In this document: in pieces, positions 39,085 through 55,443 of the stretch
How positions within the stretch are numbered: position 1 is the first letter of the stretch
Layout of the letters: every line of letters begins with the position of its first letter
From: Letharia columbiana
Taxonomy: Eukaryota; Ascomycota; Lecanoromycetes; Lecanorales; Parmeliaceae
DNA length: 64,000 nt
Reading direction: 5' to 3'
Assembly: GCF_014066305.1 (NCBI RefSeq)
Contig: NW_023501077.1
Span: forward strand, 1-64,000
The notes under the pieces: generated by a model
What the model was told of the DNA's origin: nothing
What the model saw: the letters and a program-made list of their open reading frames with translations, nothing else
Databases searched by the model: none
Program-made: the position numbers and the translations under genes

Positions 39085-39210
39085 AAAGAAAAAGAATTCG
39101 TTATAGAGTATTTAATACGCTAAAAGAGATATAATTCTAAGTTCGATAGATAATATAACGTTAAGAATCTCGATAACGCTTTTAATCTAATAAAAGAATA
39201 TAAGAAAGAG
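39085..39210 (+). pseudogene. Chromodomain of element 2 polyprotein (decayed)
   Basis: FVIEYLIR-stop-KRYNSKFDR-stop-YNVKNLDNAFN, then LIKEYKKE. The first stop replaces the Trp of the 'KWKGY' core, the Gly after Lys has become Arg, and the second stop is the Trp before Tyr; all are G-to-A changes. Confidence 0.8.
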
Positions 39211-39420
39211 CGATAATACGTATTTATTAGTATACCTTTGCGTTAGGAAACTCGCCGAAGTAATATTATTCTTTAAGAAAGTAATGTTATTCCTTAGAAA
39301 AAATTAAGTTAATTTCTTAAAAAAACGTTAAATTTTTTAAGAAAGTTAAGAATATTTTTAAGAATCTCGCCGAAGTAACGTTATTTCTTAGAATTAGTTT
39401 ACGCGCTTTAGATTATAACG

Positions 39421-39664
39421 TGATAATATTCTCTATAAAGAAGTAGAAGGATAGTTAATAATTGAGATTTCGCTATTTAAATCGAAAGTTTCTTTAACAT
39501 AGATTTACTTTCTTGCCTTATCGACTTTCTTTAAAGATTTCTTCGAATATTTCTTCAAGAAAGACGTTTCTTCAAGAAGTTTTAAAATAGACATTTACTT
39601 CTTACTTGCTTTTGCTTTAGCGAGGTCGCTATACTTTCTTCTTATCTATAGGAATACTATTACG
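39421..39664 (+). repeat. 3' LTR of element 2 (core part)
   Basis: Begins TGATAATATTCTCTATAAAG and runs to ttcttatctataggaatact. Compared with the element 1 LTR (reverse complement), the shared core includes agaaagacgtttcttcaaga and tttgctttagcgaggtcgct. The repeat aagtagtagatttctagata at 39783 is also present just inside the left border (32361), so the true LTR may extend to about 39850. Confidence 0.7.
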
Positions 39665-40005
39665 GAAATGAGAATGAGCTAAGCCTTTTATCAAGCTTAC
39701 TTTATCAAGAAAATAAGCTTAAGCTTACTTTGCCAAGCCTTACTAAGCTTGCTTTATCAAGTCTTATCAAGCTTACTATTATAAGTAGTAGATTTCTAGA
39801 TAGAAATAATTAAGCTTATTACACACCACGATCATAGATCCTTTTTTTTATTATAATATCTTCGACTTTTTCTACTTTTTCTAGACTTCTTCGATTTCTT
39901 ATTAATTAAATATTCGCTAATCTATATTTTATTTTTATAGACGTTATCTATAATATTAATAACTTAATCTTCAATTTTAAATTAATTAAAAATTAAAAAT
40001 AAAAT
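39665..40005 (+). repeat. LTR-flank sequence with AAGCTTACTTTATCAAG repeats
   Basis: Contains four or more short units of the type aagcttactttatcaag, then the 39779-39840 segment (ataagtagtagatttctaga... cacgatcatagatcct) that repeats at 32357-32415. It is probably part of the 3' LTR of element 2 or of a neighbouring LTR. The last ~150 bp is AT-rich and leads into the poly-A tract. Confidence 0.6.
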
Positions 40006-42430
<2,425 letters not shown>

Positions 42431-42810
42431 ATAATATAGATAAGAGAAAGACGATATAACTTAAAATAAAAAAGAGATTTATATTTAATAAAATATTAGA
42501 ATAAGATAATAATATAAAATTAGCGATAATAGAGAAGAAAGTAGAATAATATAATTAATATAAGTATTATAGATATTAATTTTAAGATATTAGATTTTTT
42601 TCTATTTTAAAATATATAATCGCGCTATATTCTACGCTATTTTAATTATATTTTACTAATATACTATATATTAATTCTAATAACTATTCTAGATTAGATA
42701 AGATAATTTTGAATGATATATTTATATCGAAAAACTTCTAAGAAATATACTTTTAATATTATTTCTACTTCTTCGCTAATATTAAGCTATACGATATTTT
42801 ATTATCTAAT
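42431..42810. other. AT-rich spacer between copies D and B
   Basis: About 380 bp separating two inverted satellite-carrying repeats. No recognised repeat and no frame. Confidence 0.6.
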
Positions 42811-44786
42811 TTAAATCTTTATTAGTATATATAAAAGAATAAGATAGAGCTGAATTAGAAAATCTTAAATTTATATATATAGCCAATTATTAATTTAGAG
42901 TTATTACGCTCTTTAATTAAACCGACTAAATTAGCCTATTAGCTCTTTCGAGCTCTCTTATTAAAAATTTATATATAGAAGTTTTATACTCTAAAATAAT
43001 AAGCTTTCTACGAATACTATTACTTTATAATTTCGTAAATTATAGAGCTTAGTTTACGCTTTCTAACGATGTAAAAATTATAAAGTTTAATTTACTATTA
43101 ATAAATTAAATAGATATTTAAATATAGTAGTTATAGTAGTTATATTAGACGCGTTCGAGATCGAATAATAATCCTTTTATCTATTTGTGTAATTATTCTT
43201 TATTTATTATTCTACTAATTTACTAATATAAATACGTTTATTCTCGATATATTTCTAAATACTTTAAGTATATATACCCCTTCTATTTACCTTTTAGAGC
43301 CCCTATTAACGCCTTTAAACTATTTCTTAATAAATTTACTACTATTAATAATCGAGGCCGTAAGCGAGCTTAATAGATATCTACTATTACTTATAAACGC
43401 GTTAATACTCTATAAGAGAAGAAGTAAGAGAAGGAATTATAATAGGTAAATACGGAGAATACTATAAAGAAATTAAGCGATAATAAGGCTACTATCGTTA
43501 AGAATACGACTTAGCTCTCTAAGATCTTATATTATATTAGTTATTCACTTAGTTAATTACTTAATTAGCTACTTAATCTAATACTTTATAAAAGAAAAAG
43601 TAAAAGAAAAACTATAATAGATAAATACGAAGAATATTACGAAGAAACTAAGCGATAATAAGATTATTATCGTTAAGAATACGGCTTAACTCTTTAAGAT
43701 CTTATATTATATTAATTATTTACTTAATTAATTACTTAGCTAGCTATTTAATCTAATACTCTATAAAAGAAGAAGTAAGAGAAGGAATTATAATAGATAA
43801 ATGCGGAGAATACTACGGAGAAATTAAGCGGTAATAAAACTATTATTATTAAGAATATAGCTTAGCTCTCTAAGATCTTATATTAATTTACTTAGCTAAA
43901 ATAAGAGAAGTTACGATAGTAAATAAATACGAAGAATATTATAGAGAATACTATAAAGATAATTATTAGTAGTAGTAATATAATAGATCTACTCTTTATA
44001 ATCTTATATTAATTCACTTAGCTAGAATAAGAGAAGTTATAATAATAAGCGAATGCGGAGAATATTACGAAGAAACTAAGCGGTAATAAAGCTCTTAATA
44101 TTAAAAACACGGCTTAGCTCTCTAAGATCCCACGTTATATACTCTTTATAGTTCTATATTAAATTATTACTTAGTAAGCGAAGAATATTATTATAACTTA
44201 GTCTATTATCTCTACTATAACTTAACTTATTATCTCTATTATATTTATATAATACATTAATAATATTATAAGAGAAGAATCTACTGCGATAATCATAGCT
44301 AATTAGACCTCTATAAAAGGAATATCGAACGATATATATTTAAACGAATTGAAATCGTTCGATATCTACAGCTATTTTATTATTCGAAAGATTTCACTAC
44401 GATAGAAGATATTATAGGATTCACACCACTAATTAACACGTTATCTCCATTTCTTTTCGATATTTCGATACTTCTTATTATAAGAACATAGTCTTTCTCT
44501 ATTTTTTATAGGCAATTATTACGAATTAATCCTCTATACTTAATATACCTTCCTAATTAGGCCTTAGCGCGCCTCTCTCCGTACATATATATCTATATAT
44601 TACATAGATTAAATTAATTTTATAGTGGTAAAAGTAGATTAAAAACGCATAGCAAGCGATTAGAGTTCGATTTGACTTAGGGCTAGGGCTAAAATTCGAT
44701 TTAACTTAGAAAAATCCAACTTCATTTAACTTAGAAAAATGAAAAATCCAACTTCATGAATTTAATTTATGGGCCTTTACTTATAT
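42811..44786 (+). repeat. Satellite-carrying repeat, copy B
   Basis: Starts ttagtatatataaaagaata and runs in the direction of copy A: left domain, shortened array (about 43390-44260) and right domain (gaattgaaatcgttcgatat at 44349, attcacaccactaattaaca, aggccttagcgcgcctctct). It ends aattcatgaagttggattt-type sequence in inverse (aaatccaacttcatgaattt...gggcctttact). It is the most heavily mutated in the left domain. It lacks the 915-bp insertion found in copy C. Confidence 0.8.
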
Positions 44787-45421
44787 TAAATATAAGAATA
44801 AAAAGTTAATATATATTAATAGTAGTATATAAGCTATTAAAGTATTCTTAAATCTACTTAATTAGATAGCGAAAGCGTATAGAGGAATTTACTTAATAAA
44901 TTATAATTATATTAAATAATAAAGTATTATAATAAATTACTTAACGATTTTATATTCTATTTAAATATTTTATTATACTATTATACTTCTATAATATTAT
45001 ATAATATATTATTAAATATATAAATATTATAATAAGCTATTTTAATCTTAATAGGGGTTTTTATTTAAAAAAAAAAAGTAGCGCTATAACTAATACTATA
45101 AATTAATTATCTTAAGTATATATCTACTAAATTTTTCCTTTTAATAGATTAATTATATTTATTTATATTATATAATACTTATTTAATATATAAACGAATA
45201 TATAATTAAAGCTTAAAGAAGAAATAATATCGCGTAATAATATTATATAGATTAATAGCGTAGCGTAATATTTATCTTAACTATTTAGATAATAGATATA
45301 ATAGCTATTAAGTAATATCTATTATTTAAATATATTAATATATATATATAATTAAAGATATTAAATATATCTTAGAGGGCTTATCTATACATAAGACGAA
45401 AAGTAGACGATTCGTATAAGA
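44787..45421. other. AT-rich non-coding DNA
   Basis: No frame and no identified repeat ends apart from a short poly-A at 45069-45078. Probably part of a mutated element. Confidence 0.5.
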
Positions 45422-48400
45422 AAGGTTAGCCGAGCACACCTGTCGGGAATCTATTCGAAATCTATTAAGCTTCTCGAGTCGCTTTCGAAGTCTATTAGTA
45501 CTGTATCTTATATAATAACGTCTTTAACTAAATAGTATATTAATACGATATTAAATAGAATATATTATTAAGATATAATTTTGAAAAGTATATTATTAAA
45601 TATTATTATATTATTTTTATATATATCTCTATTAGTATATAATATAGAATAGAGAATATATAATAAGTTAATCGAGGCTAAGCGAGTAGTAGTCTATAAT
45701 AATAGATTTTATTTTTAAATTTAGAGTAATTAATTAAAAGAAAATATAGGGGTTATAGCTAGCTTTATATATCTTTCTTAATCTAAGTTATAAAATAACG
45801 ACGAGACATTAATATTATATTATTCTTTCGCCTAGTTACTATAATATGCTAATATACTATTAGACTAACATCCTAGTTAGCACTAGAGAATCATAAGAGC
45901 GAGTCTTCTATCTAAAGTTATAGTATTTATTTTATAGAGATAGAGTAGATAAAGATATAAATAACACTCTTAGAATATTTAAGCTTAAAAATAAGATTTA
46001 AATAAGTATAATAGATAAGATTAATAGATAAAATTAATAGATATTAGATATAATTCTATAGTTACGATAGCGAGATAGGATATATTACTATTATAAAGAA
46101 TCTTCTCGCTATTTAAATATATTATATTAACTAATATGATATTAAATAAGTACTCTCTATAATCTTATAGTAGTTAGAATATATCCGATAGTCTTACTCT
46201 AAGAAAATTTAAGAATTATATATCTTATTATATTAATTAATTTATAATAAATATAATTCTATAATATAATATTAGATAATAGAAGAGAATTAATTAATTT
46301 ATAAGATACTCTTTAAAAGTAACTCTTTCTTCGAATTAATATCTTAATTCTATATATATTATAAGCTTATTTTATTAAATAAATATCGTAAAATTAAATC
46401 TCCTTAAAATATATCTAGATATATATTTTAAGAAATATTTATCTTATAAAATAAATACTATATATTATAAATCTTATAATATTATATCTTTACTAAAAAT
46501 CTAATACTCTTTTAACTTAGTAGAATAGTAATATATAATAAAATATAATATTTTTATAAAATTATAATAAAAAAATAAATAGAGTTATATAGAAAATAGG
46601 GAAAATAGAGATTATATACTTTTTAGATTAAGATAAAGCTTATAGCGTAAGTAGATATATTTATTTCGAAGGCGAAGTTCTTAAAAATAGATAATTAGTA
46701 TTTTTATTTAATTCGATTAGATTAGTAAATTTATATTTAATATAATACTTCTTCGATTTAATATATATAAAGTCTTTAATATTAATATAATACTTCTTAA
46801 ACTTCGTTATAATAAAGATTTATATTAAAAGAAAATTTCGACTATACTTAGAATTATATAAAATTTATAAATTTATTACTTAATTCGTATAGAGCTTAAC
46901 TCTTATAACGAAGTTAATTTATATATTTTAAAATATATTAAAAATAAATATATAGCGGAAAAGCGAAGAATAGAATAAAAGAATTTACTTTTAAAGTAGA
47001 AATAAAGTATTAGCTTTATATTAGACTTCGTAATATTAATATATTTATTTATAAAATTAAAAACTTAATTAAATATATTAAAAGAATATTTAAAGATAAA
47101 GAATTTAATAAGTAATATATATTTAAAAATATTTTTAAGAGTATAATTTTTATTATTTTTAATATAATCTTAAATCTTAATTTATAAATTATTAATATAA
47201 ATATTATAGTAAGTATAGAGCTAAGAATTATATCTATATATTCTAAATAGTATAAATCTTTTAATTACTTTTATTTTAATTAATTTTATTATTACTCTTT
47301 TTTTATTTTTAACTCTATCTTATAATATTATTTCTCTATATAGCTCTAATAATAAAAGTATAAAAAGTTATTCTAAATTTTACTAGATATACGAGCTAAT
47401 AACGAATTTTAAATTTATTAAAAATTATATATATATTAGTAGAGATACTACTAGCTCTATCTAATACTTTTTTAAAAGAATATTTAAGAATATTTATCTT
47501 TTTAAATTTAAAGATAAATATTAGAGATTAAATAGTAAAGCTATCTTTTAATAAAGCGACTTTTATTTTAAATTTATTAAGCTTATTATCTTTTTCTTTA
47601 TTTAATAATATATTATAACTCTAAATATTTAGAATTAATTTTTATTAATAATATAATTAAATTAAGTAATTTATAGTAAAATTTCGAAATATATATTTAA
47701 AGCTATTATTATTATTTTTATTTTTAGAATTTATTTTCTATTAGTGAGATAGCGAAGATATATAATAATTCCTTTATAAAATTAAATATCTATTCTTTTA
47801 ATCTAGAGTCTAGATTCTTTATTTCTTTATATTAATTTTAGATATATTTTTCTAATATCTCTTATTAAAAATTAATTTAAAAAAAATAAGATTTAATTAA
47901 AATTAAGATTAGATAAGATTCTTTTTTACTATATTTCTTATTAATATATTTAAAATTATAAATATATTAAAATAGAGATAATAAAAGATTTTATATATTA
48001 GATTTTAAATATATAAATAAATAATATAAGCTCTATCTAAAGAACGAAGATAATAAATTAAAAAGTTAGAGAAATAAGAAAACTTGAATATTCTTTACTT
48101 ATTTTTATTTTAATAGATTTAAATATAAATATATAATTAGCTTTTTTTTATATCTAATAATATTAATATCTTTTTATCTATTATAGTTATATTATTAATA
48201 CTATTATTATATAGTATCTAGATTATTCTTCTATTTTAGCGCTATTTAACGCTTTTATATAAATTATTAATTATATCTTATTAGCTCTCTAATATTCTAT
48301 TATCTCTTTATTAAAAACGCTATTTTTTATTATCTAATATATATCTAAAAAGAATAAAATTTAATATATTTAAAGAGTAGAGAAGTATTTATATTAATAA

Positions 48401-51400
48401 TCTATGTATAATTATTATATATAAATTTTAAAAATTTATTTTTTAAATAGAATTATAAGAATCTAATTATCTTTATAATTTATTATTCTAAATTTATTAT
48501 TAAAAGAGATATTAGATATATAGAATATAATTATAATAAATTAATAATAAATAGAATAGCTATAAAAATAGTTAGATATTATAAATTTTTATAATTATAA
48601 AATAAAATATAAATATCTTTAAATTCTAAAGACTAGAGTATAAAACTACGCTTTCTCTATTTTCTTTAATATTATAATAATATTAGATATAGATTAATAA
48701 TATTATAATAGTATTTATTTATAATATATATTTTTAATATTCTAATTTATAATCTAGCTATTTATAAGCTTTTTTTAATATTCTTTAAAATATCTTTAAA
48801 ATCTTCTATCTCGTCTTATCTTTCTTAATCTTCTTTATTATCTTAAGTCTTCTCGATATTCTATATAGCTTTTTTAATAATTTTAATAATACTACTTATT
48901 TAAGCTTCGCTTCTATAATTATAATTCTTTATTTTAAAAATTTATTACTATTATATATATAAGTATAAGTTTTTAAAGAGTATAAACTCGGCTTATAATA
49001 TTAAGTAAGAATCTATAACTCTAATTATATCGTTTTATTTTAAGATTTAAATTCGATATTATTAAGCGATAATAATTAAATAATTCTAAGTGAAAGAATA
49101 AAAGAAAAAAATAGAAATATAATAATAATATATTTAATAGATTTAATAAGTTTATAAAGTCTAATAAGTCTATAAAGTCTATAAAGTCTATAAAGATTAT
49201 ATTATAAGATAAGATATTTATATTATTTAAGACTATTATTAATAATAACTTTAATATAAGTTTTCTATTATTAATATATATACTTTTACTAATTTTTAAG
49301 AATACTATCTTTATTATTAATAATTTATTTAAATATATAAAGAATATAAAAGTAAAAGATTCTATTTACGAAGCTCTAATTAATAATCTTAACTCTTTAT
49401 TTTTAGAGATCTCTATTAATACGCTATCTAATCTCCTCTTATCTTCTAAATCTTCTTAGTAATAATTTTTAAATAATTTTAATAAGCTAGCTTAGAATAA
49501 GCTTATTATATCTTCTAATAAAAATATATTATTATCTTTATATCGTTTTTTAATAATAAATTTATTAAAAGAAGTATTATATAAGCGAGCTAGTTAAAAG
49601 ATAAAGACGTTTTTAATAATATTAGACTTATAATATAAAATATCTAATATTACTTAATAAAACTATTAGAGTTTATTAAAGATATTTAATCTTCTCGAAA
49701 ATTTATAAATATTTAAAGATCTTTCTTATTTTATTATAATTTTTAAGAAATATATTAATATATAATTACTATTAATATAATTATAATATTAAAAAATAAA
49801 TATAATATAAAAGTAATTCTTGATATAAAGTAAGTAAAAAAAAGTTTAAATTATAAAGAATATAATATATTTCTTTAATTTCATTAAGCTATTTAAGACT
49901 ATACTTTTATTAATTAAATTTTATATTAAGATTTATATCGAAATAATATATTTTATTAATTAACTTTTTAAGTTTTATTATTTTTTAGTATAAACTTTTT
50001 CTATTAAATCTTACTCGAGAGAATATATATTCTATTTTAATTAAACTTCGATCTTCTCCTTTAATATTATTTACTATTATTATAAAAAAAAAAATTATTT
50101 TTATTAAAATAAGCGTAAATATTATATAACTTATATCGCTATAATTAATAGAGATAAAATAATTATTAAAAAAATAATTAATTAAGTTAGAATTCTCGTA
50201 AATTCGCTCTATATTACGAGCGCTTTTAAATTAAAAGAATTAGATTTTTTAATATTAATATACTTAACAGCTAAAGAATTATTTCTTTTAAAATAAAAAT
50301 CTCTTTATTTAAATTAAGAATAAGTTTATATTAAAAAAGTCGATATATATTTTAATTATTATTATAAAAAATTAGATATTAAATTAAATAAAAATATATT
50401 AGCGTATTAATTAAGATTTATAATATATTAAATCTTTAAATTTAATAATAAAAGTATTTATTTATTATAGCTCTTTATATTTATTTATAAAGTATTAAAA
50501 TTAAATATATATAGATATATATATCTAGCTAGCTTTATTATATCTTTATATCTTTTAATTCCTCTTTTTATCTTTATTAATATATTTAATTTATATTAAA
50601 ATATATATTAATCTCTAATAAGGATTTATATTATAATCGTTAATTTAAATTAGCGAGAGAGAAAATAAAGAGTTAATATATTACTTTTAATACTTAATTT
50701 ATATATTAATAATTTCGAAGATATAATTAAAATTTTAGAGTTTAAATTAATAGCTTTAAATTATAATATTAAAATTAATCTTAATAGTATAAATATATTT
50801 ATATATATTTATATTATAGTTTTTATAGAAGATATAAAATAGTAATAAAAGAATTCTAACTTTATATCTTCGATTATTAATAGAAAATACTTAAAATATC
50901 TAGTTATAAAGAAGTAAAAAGTAGATTTAACTTTTAATATTATACTTAATACTCGCTATTATTATTAAATCTTATATAAATAAATTAAAGGCAACGCATT
51001 TATAAATAGTATTAAATTCTTTTAAAGTATAGAGATAAGATCTAAATAAACTTCGCTAATTATTATTATATTATCTCTAAATATTATATATAATTAATCT
51101 AAAGATATAATATATTTAAAATATATTAAGATTATTAAATAAGCGTAATATATATTATTCGCTATTATACTTACTAACGTTAATACTAATATCTACTATA
51201 TCGAGCTTTAATACTTTCTTTTTCTATCTAATTAAAATTAATTATAATTATCTAAATATTATATCGCTAATTATTAAATATAAAAATATAATAAACTCTT
51301 AATTATTACGTCTCTACTTCTATAAATCTAATTATAATTTAAATAAATTAATTCTATATATTTAAAAATTATAGAAGTAATAATATCTTCGACGTTAAAT

Positions 51401-54200
51401 TTTAATAGTATTAATTTAATTATTATATATTATATTATTATAATTAAAAGTAATATTATAATTCTAATATAAAATATAAATTAAATAAATCGATAGAATA
51501 TAATATCGCTATTATTATAATTAAGAAAGATATTTTAGAGACTCTATTAATACGCTATTCTTATTTACTTTAAAAACTTTAAGCGTAATAATTATCTTAT
51601 TTTCTTTAAATAAATAATATTAATTAATTTTTTAAATAATAATTTTAAAGTAGAAAGTATATTTAAAAATAGCGAGTTATAATATTTAAGTTATTTAGAA
51701 TATAAATATTTAATAGAGATTTTTAAGATTAAGAATAATATTATAAAATAAGTAATAATATTTTATAACATTATAATATATTTAAATATATATATTACTC
51801 TATATTACGAGTATATAATTATAAAGTACGCTATTTTTAATAATTATATTACTCTTAATAATAAGAATAAATATAGATATATATATAGAATTCTTCTTAT
51901 TTATCGCCTCTACGCTAATCTAATAAAAAAGATTCTTTAAAAAAATAATAATTTAAATTAATTTTTAAGATATAGAAAAGATTTTACTTAATAAAGAGAG
52001 TTTATATTAAACTCTACGCTTTATTCTTATTAGTTTATATATATCTATTAAGCCTAAATTAATTATAAAAATAATAAAAATATATTTAAAATACTTTATT
52101 TTTCTAATTAATTTATTATTCTATTCTAAGCTAAATACTAAAGAGAATAACTTATATTAATTTTAGATAATAATTACTAAAGATATAGCTTATAAAAGGC
52201 CGCTAGCGCTAAGATATCTAGATTGTAAATATATTATAAAGAATTTAAAATAGCCTTTATAGTCTAATTAACTTACTCTTAATAATTTATTCTTAATACT
52301 ATTATAATATATTTACGAGATAGATTATAAAGAGCTTAATATTATTTTATCTAGACGTATTAAATTATAATAATATTAAAAGCTTAATTTTATAAATTAA
52401 TAAGATATCTAACTTTCCTCTCTTTAATAGCTTTTATATTTTTATTATTTATTTATATATATAGATTTAATAATAGCTATAAAAATCGCTATTTAGAATA
52501 AATAGTTATTAATAAATTATAATAGAATATCTAAATATCGAATTATATTTAATATCGAAGATTTTATTATTATTTAAAACTCCGACTTAGTTTAAATTAA
52601 TAATATTTTCTTATATAAACTTTTTAAGAAATATATTAAACTATTTACTAGAGTAATTATAATATAAAACTTTAGAGAACTAAAGCTTAACTCTATTCTT
52701 AAAATTTTTTATTAAAAATTATTAAAAATAATATAGATTATTAGACTTTTAGATATTAATATAAGAAAGTATTATATTCTATATATAAGTTATAAAGAGC
52801 GTAATAATAGAATTAAAGGAGGCTTAAAGAGAGATAATTAAACCCTTTTATTAAATTATAATTACGATATTTAATTTATATAAGCTAATAAATCTACTTT
52901 TAGATTAATATACGGGTTAAATACTTTATTCTTCGATATTTTAATTAGCTATTAACGTAAATAATGTTTTATTTTAAATAAAGTATCTTAAAGATAGAAG
53001 TAATAAGGAGATAAGAGTTACTAAGTGCTATTATTAGATATATTATAAATTAAATAATATAGATAAATAAGCCCTTTATTAAATTTCTATATTTTTATCT
53101 TATATTTATACTTTATCTACTATAAACTAGCTAATCTAGCGAAGAAATAAACTTAAAATATTAAACTTACGGGGATATACGGAGAGCGTAATACGACTTT
53201 CTAAGATATTTTTTTTTCTAAAAAGCTAGCTATTATAGTATTAACGTCTTTATATAATTAATAAACTAGACTTATTATCTCTCTAGATATATATATATAT
53301 AGATATCTTTAGAATATAGCAATTATCTCTATAGAGTTATAATATTAAATTATCGACTTTTTATTTTATCTATAAAGTTTATTTATTAGTCTTTATTCTA
53401 CTACTAATTTTATCTCTAATAATTATCTAAAGAATAGTAATAAAGAGCTTATTTAAGATAGTTAGAGCGTAGGAATTATTAATTTATATAGTTTATTTTA
53501 AAGAGAGCTTCTCTAAAATAGAATATTAATATTTTAATAGAGATATTTTTAATCTAATTATTTTTAGATATAAAGATATTATCTAAAAACCTATAGAGAG
53601 TATAGTATATTATTAGATAGAGTTAAGAATAAATAAACTATCTAATTAAAAGGTAGTAGATTATAGAATATTATAATTATATAACGATTTTAATATAAAT
53701 TAAAATAGAAGATATTAGAGGAATAAATTATCTCTTTTTTAGATTTCCCTATATTATAATAGTAGTAATTAGATATAATTAATTTATAATCTAGCTATAT
53801 AAATAAATATAATAAATAATTATAAGATATTCTTAACGTATAGTAAGTTATTCTTAAGTTATCCTTAAGATATCTCTTTTATTTCCACTTTTTTATACTA
53901 TCTTCGTATTTATTAGCAGCGCTCTTTTATATAATAATATTTTTATATTTTATTAATGGCTATCTAGTATCCTTACGCTTTTAGCTTTTATATTATTTAT
54001 TATTATATCTAAATTAATATTTCTCTTAAATTAGCGATAATTAGAAATACTAGCTATTATAATCTATATCTATAGCGATAAATATTAATACGTTAATAGA
54101 CTTATATATAAATATCTTTTATTCTAAATTATATAATAGCGATAAATTAATTATAATAGGGATATAGAAGATATAAGTAACTTTTATAATTCTATAAATT
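45422..54200 (+). mobile_element. Large unclassified element, copy E4
   Basis: Colinear partner of E3 (see anchors there). The left estimate is the AAGGTTAGCCGA motif at 45422-45433, where composition is normal (agcacacctgtcgggaatct); the right border is not defined. The plus strand holds long stop-poor runs rich in Tyr/Ile/Asn between about 49500 and 52450. No enzyme motif was recognised. E4 has no MITE at the position corresponding to 28851 in E3, so that insertion post-dates the split of the two copies. Confidence 0.5.
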
Positions 54201-54204
54201 AAAT

Positions 54205-54363
54205 AACTTATAAGCCTAATTTATAGGTACGCTGGAAATACTTATACGATATTAGATAACTTGTGAGCCTAATTTATAGATACGCTGAAAATATTTATAC
54301 AATATTAGGTAACTTATAAGCCGAATTTATAGATATATTAAAAATACTTATACGATATAATAA
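54205..54363. repeat. Three tandem 53-bp repeats
   Basis: Units start at 54205, 54258 and 54311, each 'aactt(a/g)taagcc(t/g)aatttatag...' to 'cttatacgatattag'. They differ by a few transitions. Not related in sequence to the 53-bp unit of the satellite family. Confidence 0.85.
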
Positions 54364-55128
54364 TCTAAATAGCTAATCTCGCATTATAAATAGATTAGCT
54401 TTCTTCTCTTTTCTAGCCACTTAAAAGTAAATATATTTTTTTATATTATTAGCGAGAATTAAGCTAACGAATAAGGCGGAGATATCGAACCTATTTATTC
54501 TCTATATTAGCTTTCTCTCCAGCATATCGCCTATTTAATAATACTATATTCCTATTATATATCCCTTTTCGTCCCTTTATTCTCAGCGCGCCTATATTTA
54601 AAGCTTAAAGAGCCTTTTAATATATAATAAGTTAATATTATAAATAGAAGAGATATACTAATTATAACGCGATTAAATTATAAATAAAATTCTATCTAGC
54701 GAAGATAATATAATATAATTAAAGTACGCAATTTATTTACGCTTCTATTATATATACTTTAGTATCGCTAACTACTTAATCTAGTAAATATAAGAAATAT
54801 ATAAATATTATTAGGTATATATCGCTTTTTAACCCTAGTATATCGCTCTATAAGTATTCTATTAATAAAAGATTGCTAATTAACTTACGATAGTTGAAGA
54901 TTAGATAAATGTTATAAAGCGGATAAAGAAATAGAATAAATGAGATTAGAGGGATACGGAGAGGGTAACTACTTTCACCTATATAATGTATTTTATAAAT
55001 AATAGCAATTATTAATAAAGTATATAAGATATATATATAAATTTACATCAACTAGATCTGGTTCATTATATAAAATAAAAATAACACTTAGTTAAAATAA
55101 TTCGATACCTGCGGAGATAGAACTAAAA
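54364..55128. other. Non-coding, partly GC-balanced DNA
   Basis: Contains two better-preserved patches (54465-54600 and 54885-54985, e.g. ggataaagaaatagaataaa) between AT-rich segments. No frame or RNA gene recognised. Confidence 0.4.
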
Positions 55129-55190
55129 GATCTTTAACAGATCTCCGACAGATCTTCAACAGATCTTCAACAGATCTTTAACAGATTTTC
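55129..55190. repeat. 11-bp tandem repeat, five units
   Basis: Five units of AGATCTtcAAC (variants agatctttaac, agatctccgac, agatcttcaac) followed by a partial unit. Confidence 0.85.
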
Positions 55191-55441
55191 TATAGTTTTT
55201 AGATGGCATACGATAAGTCGATAACTATTATTCGGATATAGGGTTATATAAATTATAGAGTCAAATAAAACGGAGAGTTATTTAAGACGAATTATTTATC
55301 TCAATAGAAGGTTTATTAAAATAGCCAATTCGACTCTCTAATCGTAGAGATATATATCATATAAAACAGTCTATTAACTAGCCGAGGATTTGTCTATTGT
55401 AACTGAATAGTGAGGACGATCAATATCAAAAACCAGTCATC
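55191..55441. other. Short stretch of near-normal composition
   Basis: Lies between the 11-bp repeat and the MITE. It has no long frame; the composition suggests non-repeated sequence that escaped mutation. Confidence 0.4.
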
Positions 55442-55443
55442 TA

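Larger units (their letters stand above)
32353..39664 (+). mobile_element. Chromodomain Ty3/gypsy retrotransposon, RIP-inactivated (element 2)
   Basis: Plus-strand relic of about 7 kb. After a partial 5' LTR/leader come gag (roughly 33000-34900), a protease region (about 34990-35500, with YLNIDYSVI, apparently a mutated D-T/S-G box, then REV-N-KYKINKYI and RREVYIINNL), reverse transcriptase (about 36240-36760; QRQINKI, VYINDIVIK, later ISLIKAFLDYF and EYYLKFIKYL-like), RNase H, integrase and a C-terminal chromodomain (39085-39210). Dozens of in-frame stops make it non-functional. The order and motifs match fungal chromoviruses and element 1, which lies in the opposite orientation. Confidence 0.82.
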
